NCBI GenBank assembly: GCA_913058575.1
Contig: CAJXRF010000027.1
Span: 1-57,939, forward strand
Direction of reading: 5' to 3'
Origin: an uncultured Bermanella sp.
GTDB lineage: Bacteria; Pseudomonadota; Gammaproteobacteria; Pseudomonadales; Oceanobacteraceae
Length of the DNA stretch: 57,939 nucleotides
In this document: piece by piece, positions 1 through 7,606 of the stretch
How positions within the stretch are numbered: position 1 is the stretch's first letter
How the letters are laid out: every line of letters begins with the position of its first letter
Made by a program: the position numbers and the translations under genes
Notes under the pieces: generated by a model
The model's database searches: none
Told to the model about the DNA's origin: nothing
Seen by the model: only the letters and a program-made list of their open reading frames with translations

Positions 1-62
1 TAGAGTGGTCAGTTTTTTAAGTAGGCTATTGTTAATAAATGGATGGGTTTAGGAGAGTGTGT

Positions 63-1118
63 ATGCGAATTTGGGGGTTGATGTTGACTGCGTTGGCAGT
101 CATTAGTTTGCAAGGCTGTGGTAACGGCGGCGAAGAGCTAAATAGTATTAAGGCCACTGTGGTGCAGTTGGCGGATGTGAAGTCTAAATCAGGAGAGCAG
201 GTCTATACCTTTCCTGCCAAGGTGGCACCTAAAAGTACCGTTAATTTATCTTTTCGAGTGGGCGGGCGCCTTCAGAAAGTAAACCTTCCTGAGGGTCGTT
301 ATGTTAAAAAAGGGGATTTATTAGCGCAGCTTGATCAAGAACCCTTTAAACGTGCAGTTTCTATTGCCGAAGTTCGTTTGAAGCAATCTAAATTAGAATT
401 AAAGCGAGTGAGAGCCATTGCCACTAAAGGCATTGGCTCAGAGAAATCGGTTGATAATGCATTGGTGGCTTTCGAATTAGCCACCCTTGAATTGGAAAAT
501 GCTAAATCAAATTTAAACTACAGCCGATTAAGAGCGCCATTTAATGCCTTGGTGGCAAAGCGTTTAATTGAAAATGAAGATTACATTCAGGCTGGTACTC
601 CAGTGGCGCATTTACAGGATTTCTCGCGCATACACTTTGAATTTGATGTGTCTGAGCGCTTGGTAAGTAATTATCGACGTAAGCAAGTGAATAATGCCAG
701 TGTTCAAATGGGTGGCTCAATAGATAACAGCTACCCCATCCAATATGTGGAACACAGTACCGAGCCTGACCCAGTGACTCAAACCTATCAAATTGTTTAC
801 GCCATGGATTTACCAAAAGGGGCCGATATTACCCCAGGCATTCGCGCCACGGTGACCATAAAAGGTGACAACCAAGGCACCATGAGTGTGGTGGGGGTGC
901 CAATTAATTCAGTGGTCACACACAGCGATAACAGCCTATATGTTTGGCTATATAATCCGCAATCGCAAACGGTTCACAAACAAATGGTGACCGTCGGTCC
1001 CATGGCAAATGGCTGGATCGCTATTTTGTCTGGTCTTGAAGACGGCCAAAAAGTGGTGGCAGCGGGTGCTTCTAAAATGCAAGAAGGGATGCTTGTGCGC
1101 CCTTATGTAATGCAATAA
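63..1118 (+). CDS. RND efflux periplasmic adaptor lipoprotein (membrane fusion protein)
   Basis: About 351 residues. It should bridge the RND pump encoded next to an outer-membrane channel across the periplasm. The N-terminus is a lipoprotein signal (hydrophobic stretch, then SLQGC with the lipobox cysteine). It is followed by the adaptor core: a barrel/lipoyl half (FRVGGRLQKVNLPEG), a short helical hairpin, and a second lipoyl half (NYSRLRAPFNALVAKR). I chose the ATG at 63 because AGGAG lies 7 bases upstream; an in-frame ATG at 39 exists but lacks a comparable site. The pump follows after 11 bases, so the two form an operon. No outer-membrane factor gene is adjacent, so a TolC-like protein encoded elsewhere is inferred. 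The substrate cannot be told from sequence. Confidence 0.9.
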   Translation: MRIWGLMLTALAVISLQGCGNGGEELNSIKATVVQLADVKSKSGEQVYTFPAKVAPKSTVNLSFRVGGRLQKVNLPEGRYVKKGDLLAQLDQEPFKRAVSIAEVRLKQSKLELKRVRAIATKGIGSEKSVDNALVAFELATLELENAKSNLNYSRLRAPFNALVAKRLIENEDYIQAGTPVAHLQDFSRIHFEFDVSERLVSNYRRKQVNNASVQMGGSIDNSYPIQYVEHSTEPDPVTQTYQIVYAMDLPKGADITPGIRATVTIKGDNQGTMSVVGVPINSVVTHSDNSLYVWLYNPQSQTVHKQMVTVGPMANGWIAILSGLEDGQKVVAAGASKMQEGMLVRPYVMQ

Positions 1119-1129
1119 AAGGGGCGAAC

Positions 1130-4100
1130 ATGGATATTGCAAAAGCGTCGATAAACACCCCGGTTAACACCTGGCTACTGATTATAATTTGTTTTATTGG
1201 TGGTTTGATAGGCTTGGGGGATATAGGCCGTCTAGAGGATCCCGCTTTTACCATTAAGCAGTCTCAGGTAGTGACAGCCTTTCCCGGAGCCAGTGCTGAA
1301 CAAGTGGAACGAGAGGTGACAGAACCTTTAGAAACCGCCATGCAGCAAATGCCGCAAGTGCTGCGAGTTACTTCCATCTCTAAACCGGGTTTGTCTGAAA
1401 TTTCGGTGGAAATGAAATCTAAATACGATGGCACCGAATTACCACAAATTTGGGATGAACTTCGCAAGCGTATGAGCGATGCACAAAACAGTTTGCCCAC
1501 CGGGGTAAGACCCATTCAGGTATTTGATGACTTTGGCGATGTGTACGGTTTGTATTATGCGCTCACCGCACCGGACTTCACCCCTTATCAGTTACGAGAG
1601 TTTTCTCGAATTATTCGCCGTGACTTATTAACGGTGCCCAATGTTTCTAAAGTGTCGGTGAAGGGGGTTTTAAAAGAACAAATTACCGCCACCATTAATA
1701 CCAGCCAATTAGCCAATTTAGGTTTATCCCTGCCAGACGTTAAGCAAGCTCTAAATTTTAGTTTGCGCCCCTATAGCAGCGGCCGACTCATTATGGATGG
1801 GCAGCGCATTCGAATTCCAGTGGAAAGTGCCGGATCTAAAATTGACGCCATTGATAGCATTACCATTGGTATTCCAGGTGCCACCTCGCAAATTCGAATT
1901 ACCGATATTGCCGACGTATCGCTAGACGTTGTGGATATTCCGCAGTTTTTAGTGCGTCATAATGGTCAGCCAGCCATTACCTTAGCCATTGCCGCCAACA
2001 AAGAAGCCAATGTGGTGGAAGTGGGTAAAGCGGTAAGAGCACGTATTGAGAAAATATTACATGAATTACCTGCCGGTATTTCACTGGCGCCTATTTACGA
2101 TCAAGCTCAAGTGGTTGATGAATCGGTAAGTGGTTTTATTTTAAACTTGGTCATGTCGGTAGCGGTAGTCATTGCCACTCTATGTATTTTCATGGGTTGG
2201 CGCGCCGGTGTGGTAGTTGGAGGAGTATTACTGCTAACGGTGCTGGGCACTATTTTGGTCATGTGGCTTTATGGTTTGAACCTGCAACGAATCTCTTTAG
2301 GTGCGTTAGTGATTGCCATGGGGATGCTGGTAGATAATGCCATCGTAGTGGCCGAGGGCATGATGCTGCGCATGCAAAAAGGCATCAGTGCGCTGGAAGC
2401 TTCTAGCCATGTGGTGAAGCAAACTCAGTGGCCGTTATTGGGTGCTACGTTAATAGGCATCGCCGCGTTTTCGGGCATTGGTTTATCTAATGACAGTACC
2501 GGTGAATTTCTATTCTCTTTATTTGCGGTAATTGCCATTTCCTTATTTTTAAGTTGGGTGTTGGCCGTAACCGTTGCGCCTTTATTTGGTTCGTACTTTT
2601 TCAAGGTAGGCGCTACCAGTGAGGCCGCAGACTTTAATAGTGTGTTCCATACTCGTTATCAAAGTGTATTGATGAAGGCATTAAGAAGCCCAGGTAAAAC
2701 GGTATTGTTATTGGTGGGCATTACTTTATTGAGCTACTTCTCTTTTGGTTTTGTGAAGCAAGGTTTTTTCCCACCATCAAATACGCCCATGTTTTATGTG
2801 CATTATTGGGGGCCACAAACGCGAGACATTCGGGTGACGACCGAGTTTTTGAAAAAGGCTGAAGCCTTAGCCATGAAGCACGAAGAAGTGGCGTCACTGA
2901 CCACGTTTGTAGGCAAAGGGGGAGAGCGATATACCCTGACTTATAACCCCCAGCAGTCTAATGAAAGTTATGGGGAGTTAGTGATACGTACCCATAGCCG
3001 TGATCAAATTCCTGGTTTAATTGCCCAGCTTAATGAAGAGCTCACGGCACTTGACCCAGATGCGCAAATTTATATGGAGCGCATTGTATTTGGTCCTGGC
3101 AGTGGTGCGAAATTAGAGGCACGTTTTTCGGGCCCTGATAAAGCCATTATTCGTGAGTTAGGCACTCAGGCTGAAAATATTCTTAAATTAGATGGCCAGG
3201 TGATTGATGTTCGTCATAACTGGCGTGAAAAAGAATTGGTATTGATTCCTGAATACGATGACTACAACGCAGGCATTGCGGGTATTACCCGTGCTGATTT
3301 CTCCGACGCCATTCAGTTTGCCAGTAATGGTTTAAAATTAGGCAAATTACGAGACGGTGACTTTAGCTACGATATCATTGCAAAAGCAGATACCACCAAT
3401 CAGGTGGATGATATGCAAAAGTTAAATGACGCCTTGGTCTGGAGCCCCTATCAGCGCAGTTATGTGCCGCTTCGTCAAATTAGCGCCAACTTAAATGTGG
3501 TGTCAGAAGGGGTCTTAATTCATCGACGTGATCGGCTTCGTACTATTACCGTTATGGCTGAACCCGGTTTAAACGAAACAGCCGGGCAAGCATTAAAGCG
3601 CTTAAAACCTCAAATAGAAGCCATTAAGTTACCCGAAGGTTATAGCCTAGAATGGGGTGGTGAATTTGAAAGTGCTCGTAAAGCGCAGGAGTCTTTGGGT
3701 GGTGGTTTACCATTAGGGTTCTTGGTGATGATTTTAATAACCATTTTCTTATTTGGCCGTGTGAAGGAGCCATTAATTATTTGGTTAATCGTGCCCATGG
3801 CGGTGTGCGGTGTGGTGGCAGGTTTATTGATTGCCGACTTACCTTTTGGCTTCATGTCGTTACTGGGGTTCTTAAGTTTGTTTGGCATGCTGATTAAAAA
3901 TGCCATTGTATTGTTAGAAGAAATTGACATACAAATTGAGGACGGGTTAGAGCCCCCTAAAGCAGTGGTAGAGGCCAGCTTAAGTCGTTTACGCCCAGTG
4001 GCATTGGCTGCGATTACCACAATACTGGGCATGTGCCCATTATTGTTTGATGCTTTTTTTGCTGATATGGCCGTGACCATCATGGGAGGCTTAGCGTTTG

Positions 4101-4174
4101 CTACAGTACTCACCATGATTGCTGTACCTGTGTTGTATAGCCTTTTTTATGGCATTAAACAGCCGAGTAAATGA
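1130..4174 (+). CDS. RND efflux pump permease, AcrB-like family
   Basis: A 1014-residue inner-membrane proton-driven pump with the normal RND layout: a first transmembrane helix (TWLLIIICFIGGLIGLG), a large periplasmic loop, a helix bundle around residues 330-530, a second loop, and a second bundle from about 860. The proton-relay helix reads GMLVDNAIVVAEG, so the paired aspartates of AcrB are Asp-Asn here, a variant common in less-studied RND pumps. The length is typical of AcrB/HAE1-like pumps. It is coupled to the adaptor gene upstream and ended by a strong hairpin at 4232. Whether it moves drugs, lipids or other hydrophobic compounds cannot be read from the sequence. Confidence 0.93.
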   Translation: MDIAKASINTPVNTWLLIIICFIGGLIGLGDIGRLEDPAFTIKQSQVVTAFPGASAEQVEREVTEPLETAMQQMPQVLRVTSISKPGLSEISVEMKSKYDGTELPQIWDELRKRMSDAQNSLPTGVRPIQVFDDFGDVYGLYYALTAPDFTPYQLREFSRIIRRDLLTVPNVSKVSVKGVLKEQITATINTSQLANLGLSLPDVKQALNFSLRPYSSGRLIMDGQRIRIPVESAGSKIDAIDSITIGIPGATSQIRITDIADVSLDVVDIPQFLVRHNGQPAITLAIAANKEANVVEVGKAVRARIEKILHELPAGISLAPIYDQAQVVDESVSGFILNLVMSVAVVIATLCIFMGWRAGVVVGGVLLLTVLGTILVMWLYGLNLQRISLGALVIAMGMLVDNAIVVAEGMMLRMQKGISALEASSHVVKQTQWPLLGATLIGIAAFSGIGLSNDSTGEFLFSLFAVIAISLFLSWVLAVTVAPLFGSYFFKVGATSEAADFNSVFHTRYQSVLMKALRSPGKTVLLLVGITLLSYFSFGFVKQGFFPPSNTPMFYVHYWGPQTRDIRVTTEFLKKAEALAMKHEEVASLTTFVGKGGERYTLTYNPQQSNESYGELVIRTHSRDQIPGLIAQLNEELTALDPDAQIYMERIVFGPGSGAKLEARFSGPDKAIIRELGTQAENILKLDGQVIDVRHNWREKELVLIPEYDDYNAGIAGITRADFSDAIQFASNGLKLGKLRDGDFSYDIIAKADTTNQVDDMQKLNDALVWSPYQRSYVPLRQISANLNVVSEGVLIHRRDRLRTITVMAEPGLNETAGQALKRLKPQIEAIKLPEGYSLEWGGEFESARKAQESLGGGLPLGFLVMILITIFLFGRVKEPLIIWLIVPMAVCGVVAGLLIADLPFGFMSLLGFLSLFGMLIKNAIVLLEEIDIQIEDGLEPPKAVVEASLSRLRPVALAAITTILGMCPLLFDAFFADMAVTIMGGLAFATVLTMIAVPVLYSLFYGIKQPSK

Positions 4175-4231
4175 GCTAGTATAAATGATGCCTCTATCGC
4201 CCTGAGTGATTAGAGCACAAAGGTGCAATTT

Positions 4232-4268
4232 AAAAAGCTTCAGCCGTTAAACGCTGAAGCTTTTTTGT
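4232..4268 (+). terminator. Rho-independent terminator after the RND operon
   Basis: The arms at 4232-4244 and 4253-4265 are perfectly complementary (AAAAAGCTTCAGC and its partner), with an 8-base loop and a T-run directly after. An A-run before the stem also makes it usable on the minus strand. Confidence 0.9.
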
Positions 4269-4356
4269 TTTCAATGAACTCACTTTAATGACGTTTATTC
4301 ATTAGCCAATAACCCATTACACACTAAAATTAACAAGTATTGAAAGGGAGTTAAAA

Positions 4357-4884
4357 ATGCAGCAATTGGCTGACAGCAATAATATCATGCTTGATTTAGA
4401 AACCATGGGAACAGGTTCTGACGCTGCCATCATTGCCATTGGCGCGGTACGCTTTGATACCTCAGTGAAAGACAGCTTTTATAAAGTGGTGGATTTACAA
4501 TCAAGCTTAGATTGCGGGTTAAGCATGAGCAGCGATGCGATTCTATGGTGGCTTAAGCAAGAAGATAAAGCCCGGCAAGCCATAACAGCTGAAGGCGTCC
4601 CGTTGCGTAATGCATTGTTAGATTTTTCGAAATGGGTGGGTGAAGATGCCTTAATTTGGGGAAACGGCGCTACCTTTGACAATGTGATTTTAGCCAATGC
4701 TTATGAAAAATCTGCTATTGAACGCCCCTGGCATTACAGTGCAAACCGATGTTATCGAACGCTAAAATCGTTTTACCCTAATGTCGCCTTTGAACATGTG
4801 GGAGTGGCTCATAATGCATTGGATGATGCGCAGAGCCAGGCCATTCACCTTATAAAAATATTGAAATGCATGTGGGGTAGTTAG
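4357..4884 (+). CDS. 3'-5' exonuclease of the DEDDh superfamily
   Basis: A 175-residue single-domain nuclease. The DEDDh metal and catalytic residues are visible: Asp13 and Glu15 (MLDLETMG), Asp108 (GATFDN), and His152 with Asp157 (HNALDD). The spacing and the MLDLETMGTGSDAAIIAIGA opening resemble the small phage- and bacteria-encoded 3'-5' exonucleases/exoribonucleases (DUF5051, Rv2179c-like), rather than the proofreading DnaQ subunit. A clear AAGGGAG site precedes the ATG. It stands alone between the RND operon terminator and a lipoprotein esterase gene. RNA versus DNA preference cannot be told from sequence. Confidence 0.8.
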   Translation: MQQLADSNNIMLDLETMGTGSDAAIIAIGAVRFDTSVKDSFYKVVDLQSSLDCGLSMSSDAILWWLKQEDKARQAITAEGVPLRNALLDFSKWVGEDALIWGNGATFDNVILANAYEKSAIERPWHYSANRCYRTLKSFYPNVAFEHVGVAHNALDDAQSQAIHLIKILKCMWGS

Positions 4885-4948
4885 CTTTATTTAAGGGATT
4901 TAAAAAAACAGTTAGTATTGGCTTTTAAATTGATAACGAGCAACCATT

Positions 4949-5560
4949 TTGATTAACAATTATTTAAAATTAATAGCCATTATTTTTTGTGGTTTGATGA
5001 TGCAGGCTTGCGGTGATGCTAAATTAACCGCTATTCCCCACAACGCTACCATTTTGGCCTATGGTGATAGTCTCACCTATGGAAAAGGCGTGGAGGAAGA
5101 ACAAAGCTACCCCAGCGTATTGGCAGACTTATCCAGTCGCGAAGTAATTAATGCAGGTATATCAGGAGAAACCACCAAACAAGGGCTGGCTCGTTTAGCC
5201 AGTGTTTTAGAGGAAAATGAGCCTCATTTAATGATACTGCTTGAAGGTGGTAATGATATTTTACGCAATCAGAACTTGAGCCAAACGAAACAAAACTTAG
5301 CTAGCATGATTGAGATGGCTCAGTCCCAAGGTGTTCAGGTGCTGTTAATTGGCGTACCAGAAAAGAAATTATTTTCAAACAGCGCGAAAATATTTCCTGA
5401 GTTAGCAGAACAATATGAATTGGTATTTGAAGGAAAATTAATTGCCTCTTTACTGCGCAGTCCAGAATATAAGTCTGATAGTGTTCATTTTAATAAGTTG
5501 GGTTATGAAAAATTGGCACAATCGATTTACCAATTACTGCAAGACCAAGAAGCGCTATAA
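4949..5560 (+). CDS. TesA-like SGNH/GDSL esterase, predicted lipoprotein
   Basis: A 203-residue hydrolase with all four SGNH blocks: Ser41 in AYGDSLTYG, Gly73 in GISGETT, Asn102 in EGGNDIL, and Asp177/His180 in DSVHFN. This matches the TesA arylesterase/thioesterase/lysophospholipase family. The leader ends in LMMQAC, so Cys21 is probably lipidated, unlike E. coli TesA, which is a free periplasmic protein. The start is TTG at 4949 because no in-frame ATG precedes the signal peptide; the ribosome site is weak. A bidirectional hairpin follows. Confidence 0.85.
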   Translation: MINNYLKLIAIIFCGLMMQACGDAKLTAIPHNATILAYGDSLTYGKGVEEEQSYPSVLADLSSREVINAGISGETTKQGLARLASVLEENEPHLMILLEGGNDILRNQNLSQTKQNLASMIEMAQSQGVQVLLIGVPEKKLFSNSAKIFPELAEQYELVFEGKLIASLLRSPEYKSDSVHFNKLGYEKLAQSIYQLLQDQEAL

Positions 5561-5604
5561 GCTAATAGTTGCTATTGTTTTATAAGCTGATTTTAGTGTT
5601 TTAA

Positions 5605-5636
5605 AAGTAAGGCGAAACCTCGCCTTACTTCACCTC
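5605..5636. terminator. Bidirectional terminator between convergent esterase and hydrolase genes
   Basis: A perfect 10-base stem (AAGTAAGGCG at 5605-5614 and its partner at 5621-5630) with a 6-base loop. T-rich sequence lies on the plus side and AAAA on the minus side, which suits termination in both directions. Confidence 0.8.
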
Positions 5637-5639
5637 TTT

Positions 5640-6476
5640 TTATTTAATAAACGACACGATTCTTTGCAAAATCTCAGCTGACTTTAAAATCTTTCTATGA
5701 CCAAGGTTGTTGGTTAAAAATAATTGCCCATTTTTTAAAACCGATGCCAATCGTTTGGATTCACTGGCGGGCACTTCTACATCTTGTTCGTCATGAATGA
5801 TTAGTGTCGGAATGGTGGAATCTTTAAGCAATATCTGAGTGTCTAGCTCTTGTGGGGTTGAGCCCACAAACTTTGAAATGAAGGTCACAAATTTATTAGC
5901 CCCATTTTTATTTAAACCAATGAAACCGGCAAAGCGCCTTAATACGTTCTCGATGGAAGAGGGGCCTGAAATCAGCACCATCTTTTTTGTACTCACGCCT
6001 CGCCCAACCGCAATGGCGGTGGCACCGGCTCCCATGGAATGCCCTACGATGGCTTCAAATTCTCCTAGCTGTTGCTGAGCCAATTGAATGGTTTGCGCAA
6101 ACATATGGGGGTTAGAGGTATGCCCATTAGAGTGACCGTGGGCAGGCATATCGATGGCGACCACATCGAACCCAGTGGTTAAAAGTTGCTGAGCCACCCC
6201 GTACATTTGTGTGGCACGGCTTTCCCAGCCGTGCACTAATAATATTTGTTTTGGGTTGGTCTTTTCATCTTGCTGGTGGCTGCGCCAGCGAATGGCACTG
6301 ATGTTTTCGTTAATATTAAAACGCTGGCCATTTTTTTCGGCCTGAACTTCCCAGTTTTTAATGTCGTAGCGCTTAGGGGTTAGAAATAATGTACCGGCTT
6401 TTTTAACAGTACGCTCAGGGGTAAATATGCTGCCTAGTTGATTACCCAAACGAAATGCGGCCAATGGAAAATTCAT
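5640..6476 (-). CDS. Alpha/beta hydrolase under TetR control
   Basis: About 279 residues from the preferred start. It has the alpha/beta-hydrolase fold marks: an oxyanion-loop LVHGWESRAT, the nucleophile elbow VGHSMGAG (Ser about 147), an acid in IIHDEQDVEVP, and a C-terminal His in NNLGHRKIL. The substrate is unknown. The frame is open back to an ATG at 6539 that overlaps the tetR stop. I prefer the ATG at 6476 (or 6479) because AGGAG lies 6 (or 3) bases before it and because a copy of the tetR operator (6496-6516) sits inside the longer version. It is cotranscribed with, or separately repressed by, the regulator next to it. Confidence 0.85.
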   Translation of the reverse strand: MNFPLAAFRLGNQLGSIFTPERTVKKAGTLFLTPKRYDIKNWEVQAEKNGQRFNINENISAIRWRSHQQDEKTNPKQILLVHGWESRATQMYGVAQQLLTTGFDVVAIDMPAHGHSNGHTSNPHMFAQTIQLAQQQLGEFEAIVGHSMGAGATAIAVGRGVSTKKMVLISGPSSIENVLRRFAGFIGLNKNGANKFVTFISKFVGSTPQELDTQILLKDSTIPTLIIHDEQDVEVPASESKRLASVLKNGQLFLTNNLGHRKILKSAEILQRIVSFIK

Positions 6477-6495
6477 CATGCTCTCCTGTATTGAG

Positions 6496-6516
6496 CTACC
6501 TGACGTAAGGTAGGTT
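6496..6516. promoter_or_regulatory. Second TetR operator copy, upstream of the hydrolase start
   Basis: This 21-base element matches the operator at the tetR start in inverted orientation, with one mismatch. The arms are CTACCT and AGGTAG around GACGTA. It ends about 17-20 bases before the ribosome-binding start of the hydrolase. The identity to 7116-7141 is seen directly; binding by the neighbouring TetR protein is inferred. Confidence 0.75.
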
Positions 6517-6538
6517 TGTTGGGTAAAATTTTTACCCA

Positions 6539-7114
6539 TTAATGTTTAAGTAGGTACTCAGTTAAAACCTTCATGCTGCCTTCAAATGAATGAGGATTTT
6601 TTGTGATGCGACTGGTGAGCAGGGCCCCTTGGATATTGTCTATGACCCACTGCGCTAAAGCTTCAGAGGTTTGTCCGTGACTATCAAACTCGCCACTTTC
6701 AAGGCCTGTGTTAATGATGTGCTGAACCCCTTTAAGTTGAAGATTAATGAGCTTGCCTACCTCACGCTGTACTGGTTCATTAAGCTTGTCCCATACCCCT
6801 GCGAAGGCGCCTCCTGGGCATATTTTTTCGCATTGCCCCATGAATGACCTAAATATTCCAATAAAATAATGGAGTTGCGCACTGGCAGTTTTGCTGTGGC
6901 CTCTCTGTAAAGCCTGAGACATGTCCTCACTGGCCCGCTCTAAGATGGCAATAGACAAATCGTCTTTGCTCTTAAAGTGGTAATACATGCTGCCTTTTTT
7001 AATGCCTATGCGATCCGCTAAGTCCTGGAAGCTGACGCCACTTATGGACTGGCGTTGCAGTATGTCTTGGGCGGTATCGAGTATCTGGCTGCGAGTGTCA
7101 TTAATTGAGTTCAT
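6539..7114 (-). CDS. TetR/AcrR family transcriptional regulator
   Basis: A 191-residue repressor. The N-terminal helix-turn-helix is at about residues 10-57 (ILDTAQDILQRQ, then GIKKGSMYYHFKSKDDL, a textbook TetR DNA-binding segment). The C-terminal ligand and dimer domain contains CPGGAFAG, typical of one TetR subfamily. The start codon lies one base from a 10-base-arm palindrome, and the probable ribosome site is inside that palindrome, so autorepression is likely. The hydrolase gene follows directly. The inducer is unknown. Confidence 0.92.
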   Translation of the reverse strand: MNSINDTRSQILDTAQDILQRQSISGVSFQDLADRIGIKKGSMYYHFKSKDDLSIAILERASEDMSQALQRGHSKTASAQLHYFIGIFRSFMGQCEKICPGGAFAGVWDKLNEPVQREVGKLINLQLKGVQHIINTGLESGEFDSHGQTSEALAQWVIDNIQGALLTSRITKNPHSFEGSMKVLTEYLLKH

Positions 7115-7115
7115 G

Positions 7116-7141
7116 CAACCTACCTTATGTCAGGTAGGTTG
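7116..7141. promoter_or_regulatory. TetR operator palindrome at the tetR start
   Basis: A perfect inverted repeat: CAACCTACCT at 7116-7125, a 6-base centre, and AGGTAGGTTG at 7132-7141. It abuts the tetR start codon at 7114 and recurs at 6496-6516. Its position and duplication make it the likely operator for the regulator. Confidence 0.82.
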
Positions 7142-7606
7142 GTACTGTCAATGGTCAGACTTGTTTTGACTCATACGTAAATGCTCTAAGTATGCAGTTT
7201 TTAAAGCAAAAGTGAGCAGCAGTGGCAAGTAGACATATGGCAAGGATGCCCGGCACCTTAATAATCGATATTTTAGCAGGAGACTGTTTTGCTCTCTGAC
7301 TTGATAATGAATATTCCCCTGACATGGCGAAGGTTGCTTCAATAGGGGCAGGCTAAATGTTTACCCTCATTGTTCACTTATTTTAAAGTGTACCTGCAAT
7401 ATAAGAATTACTTTAATTTTTTTAAAAACCTAAAAACCTAAAAACCTAAAAACCTAAAAACAAATACTACTTGTTCACAAATTTAATTTATTCGGCGATT
7501 TATCCTCATTGTTTACACAATTCCCAAATAACTAAGGGCTAGAATCGAACTGACTAAAATCCAATATTCAGTTAACCGCTCTTATATCGAGTGAGGCTTC
7601 TAGATA
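7142..7606. other. 465-base intergenic region between tetR and the CotH-like gene
   Basis: No convincing gene is seen; a 64-codon minus-strand frame here has no supporting features. The region is A/T-rich and holds an octamer tandem repeat (7423-7461). It also holds two near-identical copies of CCTCATTGTTYAC (7365-7377 and 7504-7516) with a related TTGTTCAC at 7471. These could be regulator sites for the downstream lipoprotein gene, but no regulator is identified. Confidence 0.5.
7423..7461. repeat. Tandem octamer repeat TAAAAACC, about 4.9 copies
   Basis: Four perfect head-to-tail copies of TAAAAACC (7423-7454) are followed by seven bases of a fifth. It lies about 145 bases upstream of the CotH-like gene. 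Short repeats of this kind can change copy number by slippage and alter promoter spacing; that effect is inference. Confidence 0.9.

Noticed and set aside
3640-4116. 158-codon minus-strand frame opposite the RND pump
   Set aside because: It is antisense to a well-supported gene, has low-complexity Asn/Ser/Lys-rich composition and no recognisable motif or ribosome site.
7148-7342. 64-codon minus-strand frame in the intergenic region
   Set aside because: It has no ribosome site, motif or conservation cue, and the region is A/T-rich.
7423-7461. Possible CRISPR-like array
   Set aside because: The octamers are contiguous with no spacers and no cas genes nearby, so this is a simple tandem repeat.
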